This document shows positions 2,983 to 5,451 of a stretch of DNA of 5,451 nucleotides, one piece after another; position 1 is the stretch's first letter; each line of letters opens with the position of its first letter. Source of the DNA: Candidatus Acidiferrales bacterium (GTDB lineage Bacteria > Acidobacteriota > Terriglobia > Acidiferrales > UBA7541); NCBI GenBank assembly GCA_955651735.1, contig CATPAM010000030.1, forward strand, positions 1 to 5,451, in the 5' to 3' direction. A program made the translations under genes and the position numbers. Under the pieces are notes generated by a model, which did not search any database, was not told where the DNA came from, and saw only the letters and a list, made by a program, of their open reading frames with translations.

Positions 2983-5421
2983 TTACTCGTACCGGAGGGC
3001 GATGATAGGGTCTACACGCATGGCGCGGCGCGCGGGGATGTAGCAGGCGACGAGGGCGACGCCGCTGAGCAGCACCGCTACACCGATGAAGGTGAGCGGG
3101 TCGTTGGCACCGACGCCGAAAATCAGCTTGGTGATCAGGCGCGTGAGGCCGAGAGCGGCGACGATTCCGATGCCGACGCCGATCAGGGCGATGCGCATGC
3201 CTTCGCCGACGATCATGCGCAACACGTCCGAAGCGGACGCGCCTAGCGCCACACGGATGCCGATCTCCTGGGTGCGCTGGCCGGTGAGGTAGGAGATCAC
3301 ACCGTAGATGCCCACCGCGGAGAGCACCAGGGCCAGTGTCGAAAGCACAGAGAGCAAAATCATGGCGAGGCGCTGCTTGGCGATGGAATTGGCGACGATC
3401 TCTTCCATCGGTTTAACGTTGTAGATCACAGCGCTGCTGTCGACTTGGGCTTCGGCGTTGCGCACAGCGCTGACGATGCTGCCAGGGGCGCCCGAAGTTC
3501 GCGCAACCCAGCCCGCGCCGTTGGCCAAGAGCGGCCAGAAACGGTCGGGCACCTGCCACATCAGGAGATAAATCTGGGCTTGCAAATTTTCGTGCCCGCG
3601 CGAGCCCAGACCCCAGTGCTCGACGTGGCCGCTGACGCCCACGATCTCGGGCTGAAGGTCCAGCAAACCGATGTTGAGATGTTTGCCGACGGGATCCTGG
3701 CCCGGAAAATACTTATGCGCAAAACTGGAATCGATGACCGCTACGACGGGCGTGTGTTCGTCGTCGCGTGCACTGAAAAAGCGCCCGCGCTCCATGGGAA
3801 TGCGCATCACCGGCTGGTAGGCCGGACTGACTAGGTAAAAAAGCGCGAAGGGCATTTCGTTCTCGTTGGCCGGCTTGGGCTGGCCTTCGATCCAGAAAGG
3901 CACTTCGGAATCGCCGGTCATGGGTAGCGAGCCACCCATGGCGGAAACTCCATCGACGCCCCGAACGCGTTCAAACTGGCGCAGGGTTTCGCGGTATTTG
4001 GCACGAAGTTGGTCCGCGGTGACGGCCGGATCGGAGGTGAAGGAGACGTCGAAAGAGAGAACGTTGCGCGCGTCGAAACCGGGATTGACGCCCCAGAGAG
4101 CGGCGAGGCTGCGGATCATCAGGCCTGCGCCGATGAGCAGCACCAGCGCCATGGCCATTTCCACGATGACGAAGACGCTCTGCGTGCGGTGACGCGCGCC
4201 GCTCGAGCCGCGGCCACCTTCTTTCAGCGTTTCGTGCATGTCCGGACGCAATGTCTTGATGGCCGGAACGAGGCCGAAGAGGATGCCGGTGAGAACGGAG
4301 ACGCCCACGGTGAACAGAAGCACGTGCGAATCGATTCCGATTTCCTCCGCGCGTGGCAAAGCGTCCGGCAGCGCGGCGAGAATGGCGCGCGTGCCCCACT
4401 TGGCGAGAAGGAGGCCGATGACACCGCCGCCGATGCCGAGCATCACGCTTTCGGTGAGAAGCTGGCGGATGATGCGGGCGGGGCTGGCGCCGAGCGCGGA
4501 GCGAATGGCGAACTCGCGGGCGCGCCCGGTGGAGCGCGCCAGGAGCAGGTTGGCGACGTTGGCACAAGCGATCAGCAACACGAAACCCACGGCGCCGAGC
4601 AACACCAGCAGGACTCCGCGGACCTCACCGACCACGTCGGTCTTCAGCGGCACCAAAGCGATTCCGGTGCCTTTGTTAGAGTCGGGATAAGCGGCTTCGA
4701 GATTGTGCCCAATGCGGTCCATGTCGGCGCGTGCTTGCTCGAATGTCACTCCAGGTTTGAGACGACCGATGGAAGTTGTACCCATGCTAATGCGGCGATC
4801 ACGGAAGGTCGCGTCGGTCCACTGGCCAATAGGAACGTAGACATCGGTGGGACTCAAAACCGGCAGCCGGCTGGGAGCGACACCGATAACGGTGTAGGCC
4901 TTGCCATTGAGGTTAAGGCTCTTGCCCAAAACGTCGGGCGATGAACCGAATTTGCGTTTCCAGAGGCCATCGCCGATGACGACCACCGGTCCCGCACCGG
5001 CCTGGTCTTCTTCCGGTTGTATATTGCGTCCGAGGGCCAGCGGAACGCCGAGCGTGACAAAAAAATTCGCGGAGACCATATGGCCGTGCAAGCGCTCGGG
5101 CTCGCCGGCACCGGCCATGTTGTAATCTTCACTGCGAAAGGCGCTGAGCGAGGAGAAGGTCTTATTATCTTTGTGCCAGTCGAGAAAATTGGGATAGGAG
5201 ATGGAGCTTTCGCCGAAGGCCGAAGTTCGCGAGTACACAGCGAGAAGCTGGTCGGGATTCGGAAACGGCAGCGGATTCAGCAAGACGCCGTTGACCACGG
5301 AAAAAAGCGCGGTGTTCGCGCCGATGCCCAGCGCCAGCGTCAGAATCGCGACGGCCGCGAAGCCGGAGCTCATGGACAATACTCGCAGTCCGTAGCGGAC
5401 ATCTTGCCAAAGATTTCTCAC
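2983..5421 (-). CDS. ADOP-type ABC transporter permease (duplicated MacB/FtsX-like membrane protein)
   Basis: The 812-residue inner-membrane protein has two tandem MacB_PCD-FtsX units, as in the acidobacterial duplicated orphan permeases. Unit one has a membrane segment (about 21-44) running into LGIGANTALFSVVNGVLL, an extracytoplasmic domain (about 45-265) and three membrane segments (about 268-293, 323-342, 367-387). Unit two has a membrane segment (about 414-436), a second extracytoplasmic domain (about 440-680) and three more segments (about 686-712, 742-760, 776-796). Each unit carries the conserved FtsX loop, REFAIRSALGAS (302-313) and QEIGIRVALGAS (718-729), expected to contact an ATPase. 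The end PIIALRYE is typical of the family. A GTG start follows GAGGGGG at five bases. The N-terminal cytoplasmic extension seen in many ADOPs is absent, although the frame stays open to the right edge, so a longer form is not excluded. No ATPase gene is visible; the transported substrate is unknown. Confidence 0.95.
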   Translation of the reverse strand: MRNLWQDVRYGLRVLSMSSGFAAVAILTLALGIGANTALFSVVNGVLLNPLPFPNPDQLLAVYSRTSAFGESSISYPNFLDWHKDNKTFSSLSAFRSEDYNMAGAGEPERLHGHMVSANFFVTLGVPLALGRNIQPEEDQAGAGPVVVIGDGLWKRKFGSSPDVLGKSLNLNGKAYTVIGVAPSRLPVLSPTDVYVPIGQWTDATFRDRRISMGTTSIGRLKPGVTFEQARADMDRIGHNLEAAYPDSNKGTGIALVPLKTDVVGEVRGVLLVLLGAVGFVLLIACANVANLLLARSTGRAREFAIRSALGASPARIIRQLLTESVMLGIGGGVIGLLLAKWGTRAILAALPDALPRAEEIGIDSHVLLFTVGVSVLTGILFGLVPAIKTLRPDMHETLKEGGRGSSGARHRTQSVFVIVEMAMALVLLIGAGLMIRSLAALWGVNPGFDARNVLSFDVSFTSDPAVTADQLRAKYRETLRQFERVRGVDGVSAMGGSLPMTGDSEVPFWIEGQPKPANENEMPFALFYLVSPAYQPVMRIPMERGRFFSARDDEHTPVVAVIDSSFAHKYFPGQDPVGKHLNIGLLDLQPEIVGVSGHVEHWGLGSRGHENLQAQIYLLMWQVPDRFWPLLANGAGWVARTSGAPGSIVSAVRNAEAQVDSSAVIYNVKPMEEIVANSIAKQRLAMILLSVLSTLALVLSAVGIYGVISYLTGQRTQEIGIRVALGASASDVLRMIVGEGMRIALIGVGIGIVAALGLTRLITKLIFGVGANDPLTFIGVAVLLSGVALVACYIPARRAMRVDPIIALRYE

Positions 5422-5426
5422 GGTAG

Positions 5427-5433
5427 CCCCCTC
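5427..5433 (-). promoter_or_regulatory. Ribosome binding site GAGGGGG for the ADOP permease
   Basis: On the minus strand GAGGGGG ends five bases before the GTG at 5421-5419. This supports GTG as the start, since the frame itself stays open to the right edge and could otherwise extend further. The remaining bases to 5451 show no promoter I can support. Confidence 0.65.
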
Positions 5434-5451
5434 GCGGAGTGATTGCAGAGA

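Noticed and set aside
3105..3122. TTGGCACCGACGCC, a -24-like box on the plus strand
   Set aside because: No GC at the required spacing, and it lies inside the permease coding sequence on the opposite strand.
4009..4944. 311-codon plus-strand open frame opposite the permease
   Set aside because: Gly/Ala/Glu/His-rich shadow of the ADOP gene, with no hydrophobic core pattern, ribosome binding site or family motif.
1..5451. Search for CRISPR arrays, tRNA/rRNA genes, IS ends and toxin-antitoxin pairs
   Set aside because: No spaced repeat array, tRNA-like fold, transposase motif or terminal inverted repeat was found by eye. The adjacent 103-aa and 54-aa ORFs are separated by the activator gene, so they do not form a typical toxin-antitoxin operon.

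Overview
The window most likely comes from a member of the Acidobacteriota. The strongest clue is the 812-residue two-copy FtsX/MacB-type permease on the minus strand, which matches the acidobacterial duplicated orphan permease (ADOP) architecture. GC-rich coding DNA and GTG starts fit this. The assignment is an inference from gene family, not from a marker gene.

Layout, left to right. (1) Bases 2-412, plus strand: the C-terminal part of an M50 (site-2) membrane protease, cut by the left edge. (2) Bases 413-568: an intergenic region ending in a sigma-54 type -24/-12 promoter (P1, 529-545). (3) Bases 569-880: a small uncharacterised 103-residue protein with a good ribosome binding site just downstream of P1. 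(4) Bases 881-1113: a non-coding spacer with a 6+6 bp dyad and a perfect 11-bp tandem repeat. (5) Bases 1114-2556: an NtrC-family sigma-54 activator (receiver, AAA+ and Fis-type HTH domains). (6) Bases 2557-2717: a second intergenic region ending in another -24/-12 promoter (P2, 2682-2698). (7) Bases 2718-2882: a 54-codon open frame, followed by a possible terminator. (8) Bases 2983-5421, minus strand: the ADOP permease, convergent with everything to its left, with its own probable terminator at 2949-2980.

The most interesting structure is the module at about 521-2917. A sigma-54 activator gene lies between two sigma-54 promoters that both have the exact GG-N10-GC spacing. They match each other at 16 of 21 positions, including ten consecutive bases (CCTGCACTCA). 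Each sits 21-25 bases upstream of the ATG of a small, unrecognised open frame. The simplest reading is a compact regulon: an orphan response regulator activates two short transcripts, one on each side of its own gene. No histidine kinase gene is visible. The promoter calls come from the sequence; the regulatory link is inference. The M50 protease and the ADOP permease look like ordinary neighbours.
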